Positions 46,297 through 56,162 of a stretch of 64,000 nt of DNA are shown one piece after another. The translations under genes and the position numbers were made by a program. A model generated the notes under the pieces. The model searched no databases, was not told the origin of the DNA, and worked only from the letters and a program-made list of their open reading frames with translations. Source of the DNA: Thalassolituus hydrocarboniclasticus. GTDB lineage: Bacteria > Pseudomonadota > Gammaproteobacteria > Pseudomonadales > Oceanobacteraceae. Location: NCBI RefSeq assembly GCF_025345565.1, contig NZ_CP054475.1, forward strand, positions 4,003,952 through 4,067,951. Direction: 5' to 3'. Position 1 is the first letter of the stretch. Each line of letters begins with the position of its first letter.

Positions 46297-47248
46297 CCGC
46301 CAGCCAGTCTTCCGTCAGCGGCGGTTGTTCCAGCCAGAGCTGGCGATAACCCAGCTGGTCGGCTTCATGCAGTGTCTGATACAGCGTTTGCGCAAAGGCA
46401 GGCGCATTATCCGGCAGAATCAGCGCCCGCTCACGGCCACAGGCCAGACCAATCAGACGCGGAGACCACAGCAGCAGGCCGGTGTCATCGCCAACTCCGT
46501 CTTTTATCCGCTCGGCCAGTTCGTCACTGCTGTACAGCTTCAGCGGAGTGCGCGGCTGATAATGCGCCTGCACGTTACCCGGCACCGCTTCGTTGTGTTG
46601 CTGCGGTACCTCAACCGGCTGCCCCAGCACCTGTTCTATGGCAATGCGGCTGATCGGCCCGGCGCGCAGAATACGGATGCCCTGCTCTGGCTGAGTCAGA
46701 TCGACAATGGTCGATTCCAGCCCGAATTCACAGGCACCACCATCCAATACCGCGGCAATACGGCCATCCAGTCCGGCCATCACCTGCGCCGCCGAGGTCG
46801 GGCTTAACGCTTTGTACGGGTTCGCCGAAGGGGCAGCCACACCACTGCCGAGCTGGCGCAGTAACGCCTGCAGCAGCGGATGCGCGGGGACGCGCAGACC
46901 AATGCTGGGTAGGCCACCGGTTACTTCTTCAGGTACATCCGCCGCTTTGGGCAGCAGTATGGTCATCGGGCCGGGCCAGAATGCCTCGGCCAGCTGCCAG
47001 GCTTCCGCTGGCACACTGGCCGCCCACTGCGGCAGTTGTTCTGCACTGGCCAGATGGACAATCAGCGGGTGATTGGCCGGGCGGCCCTTGGCGACAAAAA
47101 TAGCGCGTACCGCCGCCGCATTGCGGGCATCGGCGGCCAGGCCGTAAACGGTTTCGGTCGGTACGGCCACGCATTCGCCAGCCTGTAATAACTGCACGGC
47201 GCGTTGCAGGCCGCTGTCGCTGAGGCCATCAAGCAACTCTGTTTTCAT
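46262..47248 (-). CDS. L-threonylcarbamoyladenylate synthase (Sua5/YciO/YrdC)
   Basis: 328 residues, the long Sua5-type form. The YrdC domain (about 1-200) has VPTETVYGLAADA, FVAKGRPANHPLIVHL, FWPGPMTILL and the SANPYKALSPTSAAQV loop. A C-terminal Sua5 domain follows the linker NVQAHYQPRTPLKLYSSDEL. It makes the precursor of t6A37 in tRNA. The gene converges on the histidine-kinase gene and overlaps its end by 35 bases. Confidence 0.95.
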   Translation of the reverse strand: MKTELLDGLSDSGLQRAVQLLQAGECVAVPTETVYGLAADARNAAAVRAIFVAKGRPANHPLIVHLASAEQLPQWAASVPAEAWQLAEAFWPGPMTILLPKAADVPEEVTGGLPSIGLRVPAHPLLQALLRQLGSGVAAPSANPYKALSPTSAAQVMAGLDGRIAAVLDGGACEFGLESTIVDLTQPEQGIRILRAGPISRIAIEQVLGQPVEVPQQHNEAVPGNVQAHYQPRTPLKLYSSDELAERIKDGVGDDTGLLLWSPRLIGLACGRERALILPDNAPAFAQTLYQTLHEADQLGYRQLWLEQPPLTEDWLAVNDRLSRAALQ

Positions 47249-47413
47249 AGTCGGTCATCGTTTTCATAGTCGGTCATCGTCTTCAGGGGTTAGCGCACGG
47301 GGGATCGATCGGATCGGCCAATGCGCTAATCAGGTATGTCCAGGTAAGCCGCAGGCACAGCGGGCCTTCATAACCCGCTTTTGCCATGACGGGTCTGCAT
47401 AGTCGCGAGGGTA

Positions 47414-49828
47414 TCAGCCACAGGCAGGCTCCTGCCATGCCCCCCGATACAGACGTGCGGCCACGCCGTTATCATCCAGCCGGAACAGGTACAGCCAGTC
47501 GTTATCCACCAGCTGACGCACGTTTTCGTGGCGTTCGACGATAGCGGCGATGGCTTCCTCCGGCGCCTGAATGTAGACACTCAGCCGCAGCGGCTCGTGC
47601 ATCCACTGCTGGCCATCGTGCACCGACTGCAGCGGCAGACCGATGCGCAGATCACCGCCGTTGCCTTCAAATACGCCCAGATTCCCCCCCACCACGTTGT
47701 GCAGCACTTTGTTGCCACTGCCGTACTTCAGCGGGTCGGTAACCGAGGCGTTGTACTGCATGTTGATCCAGTGGGTCACCACCATCGGCGCGGTCATAAT
47801 CAGTTCCAGCACACTGAAGGCGCTGTCCTCCTGCCAGACATAATCGTGCAGGAAGGTACGGCCACCGAAGTTCAGGCCGCGGGTACGGCTGCGCGGCGCG
47901 ACAATAAAGGCGCTGTTGCCCGCCAGCCCCCATTCGGGCCGTACTTCTGACCAGTCGAGGGCACGCTGGCGCAAGGCCGCATCCAGTTGCTGCGGCTGGT
48001 TAAGCTGTGCGCTGTCGGCCAGACCCAGCGCCACAGCACGCTCCCGCTGAGCCAGAATGCCAGCATCAGCGAGCCACTGCGCAGCCATGTCCGTCACCTT
48101 GCCGAAACAATGGATATGATCGGTGGTGGTGTTATGCAGCGCCGCCACAAAACGGGTGCTGTGCGGAATGATGCGGCCACGTTCAGCCAGCACCTTGCGC
48201 ACCGCTTCGTCGTTCAGCAGTTGTGCCAGCACCTGCACGTTCACCGCACCGGTCTGACCGCCACAGGCCCCGCAATCCAGCCCGGCGGCATGGGGATTGT
48301 TGGTGGTATGGCTGCCATGGCCGACCAGCAGCACCTCACCCCCCAGCCGTTTAAGGCCCATGGCCTGCAGAATGTTGCCGGCCAGATCGGCTTTTTCGCT
48401 CAGGGTCAGCGGCCGCTCGCCATTCCACAGGGTCCACTGGCCGGTGACAGCCAGATCGTTAACCGGGTGCTCCTCAGCCTGCAGGCCGAAGGTTTTACGC
48501 AGCAGCTTGGCGGCGTAGCTCAGTCCGGCTGCCTCAACCATGCTGAACGAGGAGGCAGCACCACGGCTGAAGTCATGCCAGGCGGCGTCTTTCTGTTGCT
48601 GCGCCCTTCTGGCAAAACCCAGCGCCTGGGCTTCATGTCCGCCTTCGCTGACGCGCAAACCGGCGGCCAGCAGTCCCGGCAACTGTGGCCGGTTAAGGTC
48701 GGTGCCCACCGGGGTATAAGCCAGCGGCAGACCAAAGAAACCGGCAAAGCCCAGAGTCTGGATCGCCGGGCTCTGGGCTTCCAGCGCCCGCCGCATCACC
48801 TCGGAACGCACATCAATACAGAAAATCGCCTGCAGTTTTGGCTGCGGCGAGGTGGCCAGCGGCTTCTGCGCCAGTATCTGCATCTCCTGCCGCTGACGGG
48901 CAATCTCAGCGGCGCGCTGCCATACCCACAGCGGTTTCTGTGCCAGCCGTTGCTGTTCAATCAGCCTGTTCAGTTGCGGTAGCTGGCTGTACCACTGCTG
49001 CTGCAGTTGTTGTGCAGCCTGTTTATGGCGCAGCTGCCAGTGACGCCACAGCGCCAGCTCCCAGCCGAGACGGATGGCGATCAGCTGTGGCAGGGCATCG
49101 TCGCCGGCGCCCTCCAGCCGCGACTGCCAGCGCTCATAGGCAAACCAGGAAGCCCAGCCGTTGATATCGAGCAGCAGAGCATGGCAGTAGGCTTCAATCT
49201 GCGCAGTATGAGTGAGTCCAAGCTCATCCAGCGCGATCAAAGTCAGCGCCTGCGGGTTATCCGGCAATTCACGGAAAGCTTTGGTCAGCCCCGGTTCGCC
49301 CATCAGAATGGCGATACCGCGGTCGGCACGGATCTGCGTAACCCAGCTCAGGTACAGGTTGTGTGCCGACTGATGTTCCGGCTGCTGACAAAAAGCGGCG
49401 CAGAACTGGCTGATCTGATGGCTGATTTCATCGCGCCAGGCCATCTGGTGCTGACGGTCACGGGTGCTGTCGAGCAGGTCTGACACATTGTGCCAGTGGG
49501 CTTCTGCCGCCGGCTGTTTCAGCGCCTGCAGCAAGGCTTCGGTATCGTCCGCAGCGCCCAGCTCAGCCGCCGCGCGCTGTACATCCGCAGCGCCAATCTG
49601 GCTGCGCTGCCACAGCCGGGCATAATGCGCGGCGGGCATCAGACAGTGCATCCGGCCCAGCGCCTCCAGACGTGCGGCGGCGGCAGTAAATGGCTGATCG
49701 CGCAGTTCCCACAAAGGGTTTACCGCAATTAACTGATCCAGTGGCCAGGTTGGGGCAATACGGCTGCCGGCTGCGCTAACCGCCGCCAGACGTGCTGAAC
49801 ATTGTGCAGATACCGTCAGTGCGCTCAT
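47414..49828 (-). CDS. dabA: Inorganic-carbon uptake subunit DabA (UPF0753/DUF2309)
   Basis: 804 residues, full length. The beta-carbonic-anhydrase-like zinc site is intact: Cys337 and Asp339 in IFCIDVRSEVMRRALE, and His504 and Cys519 in LLVGHGSHTTNNPHAAGLDC, with the spacing of Cys351, Asp353, His524 and Cys539 of Halothiobacillus DabA2. The complex with DabB converts CO2 to bicarbonate in the cytoplasm, driven by an ion gradient. The start overlaps the dabB stop by 4 bases. Confidence 0.95.
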   Translation of the reverse strand: MSALTVSAQCSARLAAVSAAGSRIAPTWPLDQLIAVNPLWELRDQPFTAAAARLEALGRMHCLMPAAHYARLWQRSQIGAADVQRAAAELGAADDTEALLQALKQPAAEAHWHNVSDLLDSTRDRQHQMAWRDEISHQISQFCAAFCQQPEHQSAHNLYLSWVTQIRADRGIAILMGEPGLTKAFRELPDNPQALTLIALDELGLTHTAQIEAYCHALLLDINGWASWFAYERWQSRLEGAGDDALPQLIAIRLGWELALWRHWQLRHKQAAQQLQQQWYSQLPQLNRLIEQQRLAQKPLWVWQRAAEIARQRQEMQILAQKPLATSPQPKLQAIFCIDVRSEVMRRALEAQSPAIQTLGFAGFFGLPLAYTPVGTDLNRPQLPGLLAAGLRVSEGGHEAQALGFARRAQQQKDAAWHDFSRGAASSFSMVEAAGLSYAAKLLRKTFGLQAEEHPVNDLAVTGQWTLWNGERPLTLSEKADLAGNILQAMGLKRLGGEVLLVGHGSHTTNNPHAAGLDCGACGGQTGAVNVQVLAQLLNDEAVRKVLAERGRIIPHSTRFVAALHNTTTDHIHCFGKVTDMAAQWLADAGILAQRERAVALGLADSAQLNQPQQLDAALRQRALDWSEVRPEWGLAGNSAFIVAPRSRTRGLNFGGRTFLHDYVWQEDSAFSVLELIMTAPMVVTHWINMQYNASVTDPLKYGSGNKVLHNVVGGNLGVFEGNGGDLRIGLPLQSVHDGQQWMHEPLRLSVYIQAPEEAIAAIVERHENVRQLVDNDWLYLFRLDDNGVAARLYRGAWQEPACG

Positions 49829-51459
49829 AACAATTGCTCCTTACGGCCAGAGGCCAGTGCAGGTTGGGATGCCGGGGATTGTGCTAACTGCTTGGGATTC
49901 GCCCGTACCGGCAGGCGTGCAGGCCACAGGCGCAGGGTGATGCGGGTAAACCACTCATCCAGATACAGGCCGGCAAACAGCGCCAGCGATAAGCGCTGCA
50001 CCTGCGGCCAGTGGGCGCGGTAACGCAGCAGCCACCAGAGAGAGAACAGCAGCAGAAACAGGCTGCTTACCCACAGATCTGCAGCGCTGAACAGTCCGGG
50101 ACGCAGCGCCGCCGACAACTCACCGGTCAGCGGCTGCAGCAGGATTTTCAGCAGGCTGTAAGCCAGCGCCAGACCTGCTGCCAGCAGCAATGTCCATGCG
50201 CCTGACGCGCGCTGTACCAGCAGGGTGGTCAGCGCCAGTGCCAGCAGTAACCAACCGCTGAGGGGCTGAATGCCGGCATGCAACTGAGCACTCAACTGAG
50301 CACTCAACTGAACACTGAACCACCAGGCCGCGCCAGCCAGACCAGCCGCTGCTATCAGCGCCGGTAACCAGCAACGCGCCGCCGCTGGCGGAGCAATCAG
50401 CAGCGACTGTTGCACATGCTGCTGTACTGCCGAGCCGGAGCTTAAGAACGCCCAGGCTTTATACGCTGAGTGGGCCAGCAGATGCAGCAATGCCAGTTCA
50501 ACCAGACCCAGCGCACACTCGATCAGCATCAGACCCATCTGCGCGCTGGTCGACCAGGCCAGCCGCACCTTCACACTGATGCGGGTAGTCATAATCAGCG
50601 CTGCCAGTACCGTCGTCAGACCGGCCACCACCAGCACCAGCCACTGCGCTGCGGTCACCTGTAAAAACAGCGGAGCAAACAGAATCAGCAGAAAACCGCC
50701 AAGGTTAATCACCCCGGCATGCAGCAGAGCGGAGACCGGCGTCGGCGCTTCCACCACCTGAATCAGCCAGCCGTGCACCGGCAGCTGCGCACATTTGATC
50801 AGCGCGGTCAGGGCAATCAGCACGGCGGCAATCTGCTCATTCAGGCTGAGGGCAGCCGGACTCTGATAAGCGCTGACAATGATGTCGATATTAGCCGTGC
50901 CGTGTTGTTGCCACAGCAGGTAAAAGGCAACCAGCAGAGAGGTTTCTGCCAGCCGCGCCAGCAGGAATTTTTTATGCGCGGCCAGCGCCGCGCGCGGACG
51001 TTCAGGGTAGAACATCAGCAGCTGATGCAGTGCCAGGCTGATGGCAATCCAGCCTAGGGCAAACAGCAGTAAATGGTTACTGATAAACACCAGCGCCACC
51101 GCCGCCAGAGTCAGCAACAGCCAGCGCAGATAACGGCCAAAGCCCGGATCGGCAGCCAGATACCGGCGTGAGAATTTTACCACTACCAGTGCCATCACAC
51201 TGAGCAGCAACAGCAGGGTCAGGCGCAACGGCTGGTCACTCAGCCAGTGCAAACCGGCGTCCGGCAGCAGCAGTGCCAGTGCGATTGCACTCAGGGTTAA
51301 CAGGCTGATGATTTGCGCCGCCCGCCAGGCAAAACGCCAGCGCTGGTCGTCACTTAAGCTAAAGCGCCGGGTCTGCAGACCGGCAGGAACAGCGGCCAGT
51401 ATCAATGTCAGCGGGATCGCCGCCAGCACGATGGCCATCAGCAGAGAGGAAATACTCAT
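49825..51459 (-). CDS. dabB: Ion-translocating membrane subunit DabB (NuoL/MrpA-like)
   Basis: 544 residues from the ATG at 51459, which has AGAGG 9 nt upstream; an in-frame TTG at 51468 is less likely. About fourteen membrane helices. The proton-conducting transporter core has VHGWLIQVVEAPTPVSALLHAGVINLGGFLL, the conserved NuoL helix 7-8 region, and TSAQMGLMLIECALGLVELALLHLLAHSAYKA. It energises DabA. It is divergent from a LysR gene, the common arrangement for DAB loci. Confidence 0.93.
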   Translation of the reverse strand: MSISSLLMAIVLAAIPLTLILAAVPAGLQTRRFSLSDDQRWRFAWRAAQIISLLTLSAIALALLLPDAGLHWLSDQPLRLTLLLLLSVMALVVVKFSRRYLAADPGFGRYLRWLLLTLAAVALVFISNHLLLFALGWIAISLALHQLLMFYPERPRAALAAHKKFLLARLAETSLLVAFYLLWQQHGTANIDIIVSAYQSPAALSLNEQIAAVLIALTALIKCAQLPVHGWLIQVVEAPTPVSALLHAGVINLGGFLLILFAPLFLQVTAAQWLVLVVAGLTTVLAALIMTTRISVKVRLAWSTSAQMGLMLIECALGLVELALLHLLAHSAYKAWAFLSSGSAVQQHVQQSLLIAPPAAARCWLPALIAAAGLAGAAWWFSVQLSAQLSAQLHAGIQPLSGWLLLALALTTLLVQRASGAWTLLLAAGLALAYSLLKILLQPLTGELSAALRPGLFSAADLWVSSLFLLLFSLWWLLRYRAHWPQVQRLSLALFAGLYLDEWFTRITLRLWPARLPVRANPKQLAQSPASQPALASGRKEQLL

Positions 51460-51492
51460 GGTACGCAACCTCTGTTATGGGTTCAGGTGCGC

Positions 51493-51517
51493 GCAGTATC
51501 TCCGTACTGGTTACTGC
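51493..51517. promoter_or_regulatory. Candidate LysR operator between dabB and its regulator
   Basis: GCAGTA (51493-51498) and TACTGC (51512-51517) form an inverted repeat, with another TACTG at 51505-51509. The site lies 34-58 bp from the dabB start in the divergent region. Confidence 0.35.
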
Positions 51518-51568
51518 AGGTAAAATAGATATAAACTCACAATTCATTCACTTTTTGAGAACGATTAA

Positions 51569-52456
51569 GTGAGCCGCCTTAATTACCATCATCTGCATTA
51601 TTTCTGGCGCGTCGCCACGTTGGGCAACCTGACCGAAGCCGCGCGCCAGCTGCATGTTTCACAATCGGCGCTGTCGGCACAGATCCGCGCGCTGGAAGAG
51701 AGCATGGACACTCAGCTGTTTGAACGCAGCGGCCGCCGTCTGCTGCTGACCGCCACCGGTCAGCGGGTGCTGGGCTATGCTAATGATATTTTCAGTCGTG
51801 GTGAAGAGCTGGAGTCACTGCTGCGCCACGGCATTGAGCCGGAATATCAGCAGCTGCGGATTGGCGTGTTATCGACCATGTCGCGTAACTTTATTGAGGG
51901 CTTTATCGCACCGCTGATCGGTCAGCCGAAAGTGCGCTTCAGCCTGCATGCGCGCGGTATGGCGAATCTGCTGGATGGTCTTGCCAGCCATCAGTTCGAC
52001 CTGATTCTGACCAACAGTAACGTCGCTGCAGAGGGTCAGGATTCGCTCTGGCAAAGCCAGTTACTGGCGCGCCAGCCACTGGCCGTGGTTGGTCCGCCAG
52101 AACAGAAACCGGAGGCAGAATTTCCGCAGGGGTATGAGGGCAGGCGCTGGGTGTTACCGGCCAGCGGTACCGAGCTGCGCAGTGCCTTTGATGGCTTCTG
52201 CAGCCGCTGGCATTACGAACCGGACGTTCAGGCTGAGGCCGACGATATGGCGATGCTGCGTCTGCTGGCGCGTGATACCGGCGCGCTGACCGTGCTGCCC
52301 ACCGTCGTAGTAAAAGACGAAATTGCGCAGGGCACACTGCTGGAGTTTATGACTCTGCCCAATGTGTTTGAGAGCTTTTATGCGGTGACGGTGAAACGCC
52401 AGTTTGTCTCACCGGTTCTGACCGAGTTACTGGCCCGGCAAAGCCTGCGCAGCTGA
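51569..52456 (+). CDS. LysR-family regulator of the dab locus (NhaR-like)
   Basis: 295 residues. The N-terminal helix-turn-helix (LNYHHLHYFWRVATLGNLTE, LHVSQSALSAQIRALEESMD) is of the NhaR-type LysR branch, followed by the effector domain (about 92-290). GTG start. It faces away from dabB, so it probably senses carbon supply or ion stress and controls dabBA. The stop codon falls inside the first unit of a 14-bp tandem repeat. Confidence 0.9.
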   Translation: MSRLNYHHLHYFWRVATLGNLTEAARQLHVSQSALSAQIRALEESMDTQLFERSGRRLLLTATGQRVLGYANDIFSRGEELESLLRHGIEPEYQQLRIGVLSTMSRNFIEGFIAPLIGQPKVRFSLHARGMANLLDGLASHQFDLILTNSNVAAEGQDSLWQSQLLARQPLAVVGPPEQKPEAEFPQGYEGRRWVLPASGTELRSAFDGFCSRWHYEPDVQAEADDMAMLRLLARDTGALTVLPTVVVKDEIAQGTLLEFMTLPNVFESFYAVTVKRQFVSPVLTELLARQSLRS

Positions 52457-52508
52457 ACCGGGCAGGCTGAGCTGGGCAGGCTGAGCTGGGCAGGCTGAAC
52501 TGGGCAGA
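52453..52508. repeat. Four 14-bp tandem repeats at the end of the LysR gene
   Basis: Units CTGAACCGGGCAGG, CTGAGCTGGGCAGG (twice) and CTGAACTGGGCAGA. The repeat begins at the LysR stop codon (TGA, 52454-52456), so it does not alter the protein. Confidence 0.95.
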
Positions 52509-52525
52509 CAGGCTGCCGCAGAACA

Positions 52526-52759
52526 TCAGCAGCCGCGGGTAACGACAAACTCATCCTTACTGAGATTGCGCTGCTCAAAATTCAGGTGGTACTGCACCTG
52601 ATGCAGAATGTCTTTTTCGCTACGCCGGGCCGCCAGACGGGTCAGCAGCTGGGTAAACAGCATATCTTCCATGTAAGGACCATTGATTTCGGCATTTTGC
52701 CCTGCAGCATCGTCCAGCAATTGCAGCAGGAAATCGACAACCTGTTGTTCGCCACTCAT
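52526..52759 (-). CDS. Small hypothetical protein
   Basis: 77 residues, cytoplasmic, helical, rich in Leu, Gln and Asp/Glu, ending in TRGC. The ATG has GGAGTCG 5-8 nt upstream on the minus strand. No family is recognised. It lies between the mnmG terminator and the convergent dab regulator, so it has its own promoter or relies on read-through. Confidence 0.5.
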   Translation of the reverse strand: MSGEQQVVDFLLQLLDDAAGQNAEINGPYMEDMLFTQLLTRLAARRSEKDILHQVQYHLNFEQRNLSKDEFVVTRGC

Positions 52760-52797
52760 AACACGACTCCATTAATGTGTTCTGCTCAGTGTGGCAG

Positions 52798-52833
52798 CAG
52801 AAACAAAAACGGGCTTGATTCGTATCAAGCCCG
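52798..52833 (-). terminator. mnmG intrinsic terminator
   Basis: Stem CGGGCTTGAT / ATCAAGCCCG (52810-52819 with 52824-52833), 4-nt loop; on the minus strand it is followed by TTTTTGTTT. It starts 30 bases after the mnmG stop and shows that mnmG is not co-transcribed with rsmG here. Confidence 0.9.
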
Positions 52834-52862
52834 TGCGGGTTAAAAGTGACAATCAAAGAGCA

Positions 52863-54761
52863 TCACGCACTCAGCTTATTCACCGCATTTTTCTTCTTCA
52901 GATGAATCAGAATCTGGCTGATGGCCGCCGGGGTAATACCGGAAATACGTGAGGCTACGCCGAGGGTTTCCGGGCGCAGGGTATTCAGCTTCTGCTTCAC
53001 TTCGTTCGACAGGCCGCCCATGGCGTCGTAGTCAAGGTCGGCCGGCAGTTTGGTGTTTTCATAGCGGCGCAGTTGTTCGATTTCGTCCAGCTGACGGGCA
53101 ATATAGCCGTCGTACTTGGCCTGAATCTCAACCTGCTCGGCGACCTGCGGATCAGCCACCGGCTCACCTTTCAGACCGGCCACATCGTTGTATTCCAGAC
53201 CTGGACGTTTGAGCAGATCGTGCAGGCTGTATTCGCGTACAAATTTGCTTTCGCCTTTGGCTTCCAGCGCGGCGGCTTCGGCGCTGCCCGGCTGCACCCA
53301 GGTGGTTTTCAGACGCTGCGCTTCCTGCTCGATGCTTTCGCGCTTGGTACTGAACGCGGCCCAGCGTTCGTCATCGACCAGACCCAGCTCACGGCCCACT
53401 TCGGTCAGGCGCAGGTCGGCGTTATCTTCACGCAGCACCAGGCGGTATTCGGCGCGGCTGGTGAACATGCGGTACGGCTCTTTGGTGCCCATGGTGATCA
53501 GGTCGTCGACCAGCACACCGATGTACGACTGATCGCGGCGCGGTACCCAGGCGTCTTTTTCCAGCGCGCGCAGGGCGGCGTTGGTACCGGCCAGCAGGCC
53601 CTGAGCACCGGCTTCTTCGTAACCTGTGGTGCCGTTGATCTGACCGGCAAAGAACAGGTTATTCACGAATTTGGTTTCGAGGCTGTGCTTCAGATCCTGT
53701 GGATTGAAGTAATCGTACTCGATGGCGTAACCCGGGCGGGTGACGTGGGCATTTTCAAAACCACGGATGCTGTGGATAAGATCCAGCTGTACGTCGAACG
53801 GCAGACTGGTGGAGATGCCGTTCGGGTAGAGCTCGTTGCTGTTCAGACCTTCCGGCTCAACAAACACCTGATGGCTGGTTTTATCAGCGAAGCGGGTGAT
53901 TTTGTCTTCGATCGACGGGCAGTAGCGCGGGCCGATCCCTTCGATCACACCGGCATACATCGGCGAGCGGTCGAGGTTATTGCGGATAATCTCGTGGGTG
54001 CGCTCGTTGGTATGGGTGATGTAGCAGTTCACCTGCTCCGGGTGTTCATCCACCGAACCCATAAAGGACATCACCGGCAGCGGCGCATCGCCGGGCTGCA
54101 CCTGCATCACGGAGAAGTCGACACTGCGCGCATCGATACGCGCCGGCGTACCGGTTTTCAGGCGGCCAACGTTAAACGGCATTTCGCGCAGACGTTTGGA
54201 CAGCGCAATCGACGGCGGATCACCGGCACGGCCACCGCTGTGGTTTTCCATGCCGATGTGGATAAGTCCGCCAAGGAAAGTACCGGCGGTCAGCACCACA
54301 CTGGTGGCGTGAATGCGCATATTGGTGTTGGTGACTACGCCACAGACAGTGGAGCCAACGCCGTCGCCCTGGGTAATCAGGTCGTCACAGGCGGCCTGGA
54401 AGATATCCAGATTGGGCTGATTTTCCACAATATGACGGATCGCCGAGCGGTACAGCGCGCGGTCGGCCTGGGCGCGGGTTGCACGCACCGCCGGACCTTT
54501 GCGGCTGTTAAGAATACGGAACTGGATACCGGCTTTGTCGGTCGCGCGCGCCATGGCGCCGCCCAGTGCATCGATTTCTTTAACCAGGTGGCTTTTGCCA
54601 ATCCCGCCGATGGCCGGGTTGCATGACATCACACCGACGGTGTCGGTGTTGTGGGTCAGCAGCAGGGTTTTACAGCCGGTGCGGGCCGCTGCCAGCGCAG
54701 CCTCCGTACCGGCATGGCCGCCGCCAACCACAATGACGTCATAACGCACGGGATAATCCAC
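52863..54761 (-). CDS. mnmG: tRNA uridine-34 carboxymethylaminomethyl modification enzyme, FAD subunit
   Basis: 632 residues, full length. The FAD-binding [17 protein letters not shown] is at residues 13-29; [18 protein letters not shown] and [12 protein letters not shown] follow; the helical C-terminal MnmE/tRNA-binding domain ends the protein. With MnmE it forms cmnm5U34 in certain tRNAs. The start lies about 105 bp from the DnaA-box region. Confidence 0.99.
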   Translation of the reverse strand: MDYPVRYDVIVVGGGHAGTEAALAAARTGCKTLLLTHNTDTVGVMSCNPAIGGIGKSHLVKEIDALGGAMARATDKAGIQFRILNSRKGPAVRATRAQADRALYRSAIRHIVENQPNLDIFQAACDDLITQGDGVGSTVCGVVTNTNMRIHATSVVLTAGTFLGGLIHIGMENHSGGRAGDPPSIALSKRLREMPFNVGRLKTGTPARIDARSVDFSVMQVQPGDAPLPVMSFMGSVDEHPEQVNCYITHTNERTHEIIRNNLDRSPMYAGVIEGIGPRYCPSIEDKITRFADKTSHQVFVEPEGLNSNELYPNGISTSLPFDVQLDLIHSIRGFENAHVTRPGYAIEYDYFNPQDLKHSLETKFVNNLFFAGQINGTTGYEEAGAQGLLAGTNAALRALEKDAWVPRRDQSYIGVLVDDLITMGTKEPYRMFTSRAEYRLVLREDNADLRLTEVGRELGLVDDERWAAFSTKRESIEQEAQRLKTTWVQPGSAEAAALEAKGESKFVREYSLHDLLKRPGLEYNDVAGLKGEPVADPQVAEQVEIQAKYDGYIARQLDEIEQLRRYENTKLPADLDYDAMGGLSNEVKQKLNTLRPETLGVASRISGITPAAISQILIHLKKKNAVNKLSA

Positions 54762-54864
54762 AAACCACCTCAGAATTGTTCGTTTAACAGGAATCGGGAA
54801 AAAAGGGCGCGCAGTATACCAGCCTTACCTGCTCAGCGGCAGTAGGCTGGGCAAATTTTAACCA

Positions 54865-55095
54865 ATGCTTTTATACACTTTATCCACATCGGTAAAAAGA
54901 CTGTTAGCCATTTTTAGTCACCGCTGTGATTTTTTAATTTAATTCCTTAAAAAACAAAGCATTAGTAAGTGTATAAAGCTGTTGATAATTGTGGGTAACT
55001 TTATCCTCAGAATAAATACGGAAAACTGTTCATGCTGAGATCCCAGCTTATGCGGATCTTTATTACGCGTTATCCAGAAGGTTATACACAGGGAG
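54865..55095. other. oriC: Candidate replication origin (oriC) beside mnmG
   Basis: Eight DnaA-box-like 9-mers in 220 bp: TTATACACT (54871), TTATCCACA (54880, perfect), inverted TTATACACT (54968), TTATCAACA (54980, inverted), TTACCCACA (54990, inverted), TTATCCTCA (55001), TTATCCAGA (55070) and TTATACACA (55082). An AT-rich stretch (54929-54958) sits among them, and two GATC sites are at 55039 and 55055. On the minus strand around 55040-55055 the sequence reads CATAAGCTGGGATC, which I recall from E. coli oriC as TATAAGCTGGGATC. The position next to mnmG is that of the E. coli origin. Confidence 0.7.
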
Positions 55096-55156
55096 GCATG
55101 AAAAAAGAAACGCTGTCGGCCGCCACAGCTGTAACGGCCCGGAAAGCATGGAAGGG

Positions 55157-55972
55157 TTAAGGTGTCGTCGTGTCGGTCGGTGGCTCTACCGGCGTACTGC
55201 TGACCGGTGCGGCAAAGGTCATAAACAGCAGATCGGTGTCTTTGCGCAGGTAGAGTTCCAGCGCACCGTCGGTGTTAATGACGGCATAGCCGCTGGCATT
55301 GGTTTCGTTAAACGCCGGGCAGTTTTTGCGTTCACGCAGGGCAACCGCGTACAGCGCGAAGTTTTTATCCAGCAGGGTGATGTCACCTTCGAAGGTACAG
55401 CCACTGCTGTCGGTGCTGATGCCTTTAAACGATGCTTTGCTGCTTAATGGCTCGACATAAAGTTCATAACCTGTGGCCGTCCACTTGCCCGCCAGCAAAC
55501 TCAGGGCAGAGTTATTCGGCCAGGTGCCGTCATCGGTGAGCACAAAACTGCCGGTGGCGGTGGCATTTTCAAAATCGCCAACCACCTGCGGCGAAGCGTC
55601 CACCGTATACAGCAGACCATTGAGGCTGTACTCCTGACTCAGACCATCGGCCACATACTGCTTGGCCGTCGTATCGTTCTGCGACAGTGCATAGCTGGTC
55701 AGTGCCAGCGTGGCGGTGCGGTTATCGTTATTCAGCAATGCTGTGCCGTAATAACCACGGTTTTCATCCAGGCCATAAACATTGCCGTTATAGATCAGCA
55801 CGCGCAGGGTTCCGGCCTGATCAAACTGACCATCCCATAACCCATTCAGGGCCAGCGTCGGATCGCTGACCGTCACTCCCTGTTCGTTGGTGATCTTGTC
55901 TTTGTCTTCTTCCGCGATACAGCCTGCCAGCAACATACTGGCCGACAGCATCAGAGTGTGAACGAGGCGCAC
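55157..55972 (-). CDS. Putative lipoprotein, function unknown
   Basis: 271 residues. Signal peptide with lipobox LLAGC, acceptor Cys18, then a short acidic linker. The mature part is beta-rich (LNGLWDGQFDQAGTLRVLIY, GTWPNNSALSLLAGKWTATGYELYV) with two Cys that could pair, and ends in a Thr/Pro-rich tail. No family is recognised. It faces the oriC-like region and is divergent from the TetR gene. Confidence 0.7.
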   Translation of the reverse strand: MRLVHTLMLSASMLLAGCIAEEDKDKITNEQGVTVSDPTLALNGLWDGQFDQAGTLRVLIYNGNVYGLDENRGYYGTALLNNDNRTATLALTSYALSQNDTTAKQYVADGLSQEYSLNGLLYTVDASPQVVGDFENATATGSFVLTDDGTWPNNSALSLLAGKWTATGYELYVEPLSSKASFKGISTDSSGCTFEGDITLLDKNFALYAVALRERKNCPAFNETNASGYAVINTDGALELYLRKDTDLLFMTFAAPVSSTPVEPPTDTTTP

Positions 55973-56162
55973 AGCCGACTCCTGCTTAATAGTCTGGGTA
56001 TAAGCATAGTCATCGGCTGACGCGACGCTGGCTTGAGTATCAATTACGTGCCGCTGACAGCGCAGCTCTGCCCGGCCTGCATGCTCATTACAGTTCTCTT
56101 CTTGCCACCTAACACCCGTTAGAATAAAGTCCCGGACTCATACTTAATCACGACATCACACC

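Noticed and set aside
53073..54626. 517-codon open frame on the + strand opposite mnmG
   Set aside because: Antisense shadow of mnmG, with no ribosome-binding site or family pattern.
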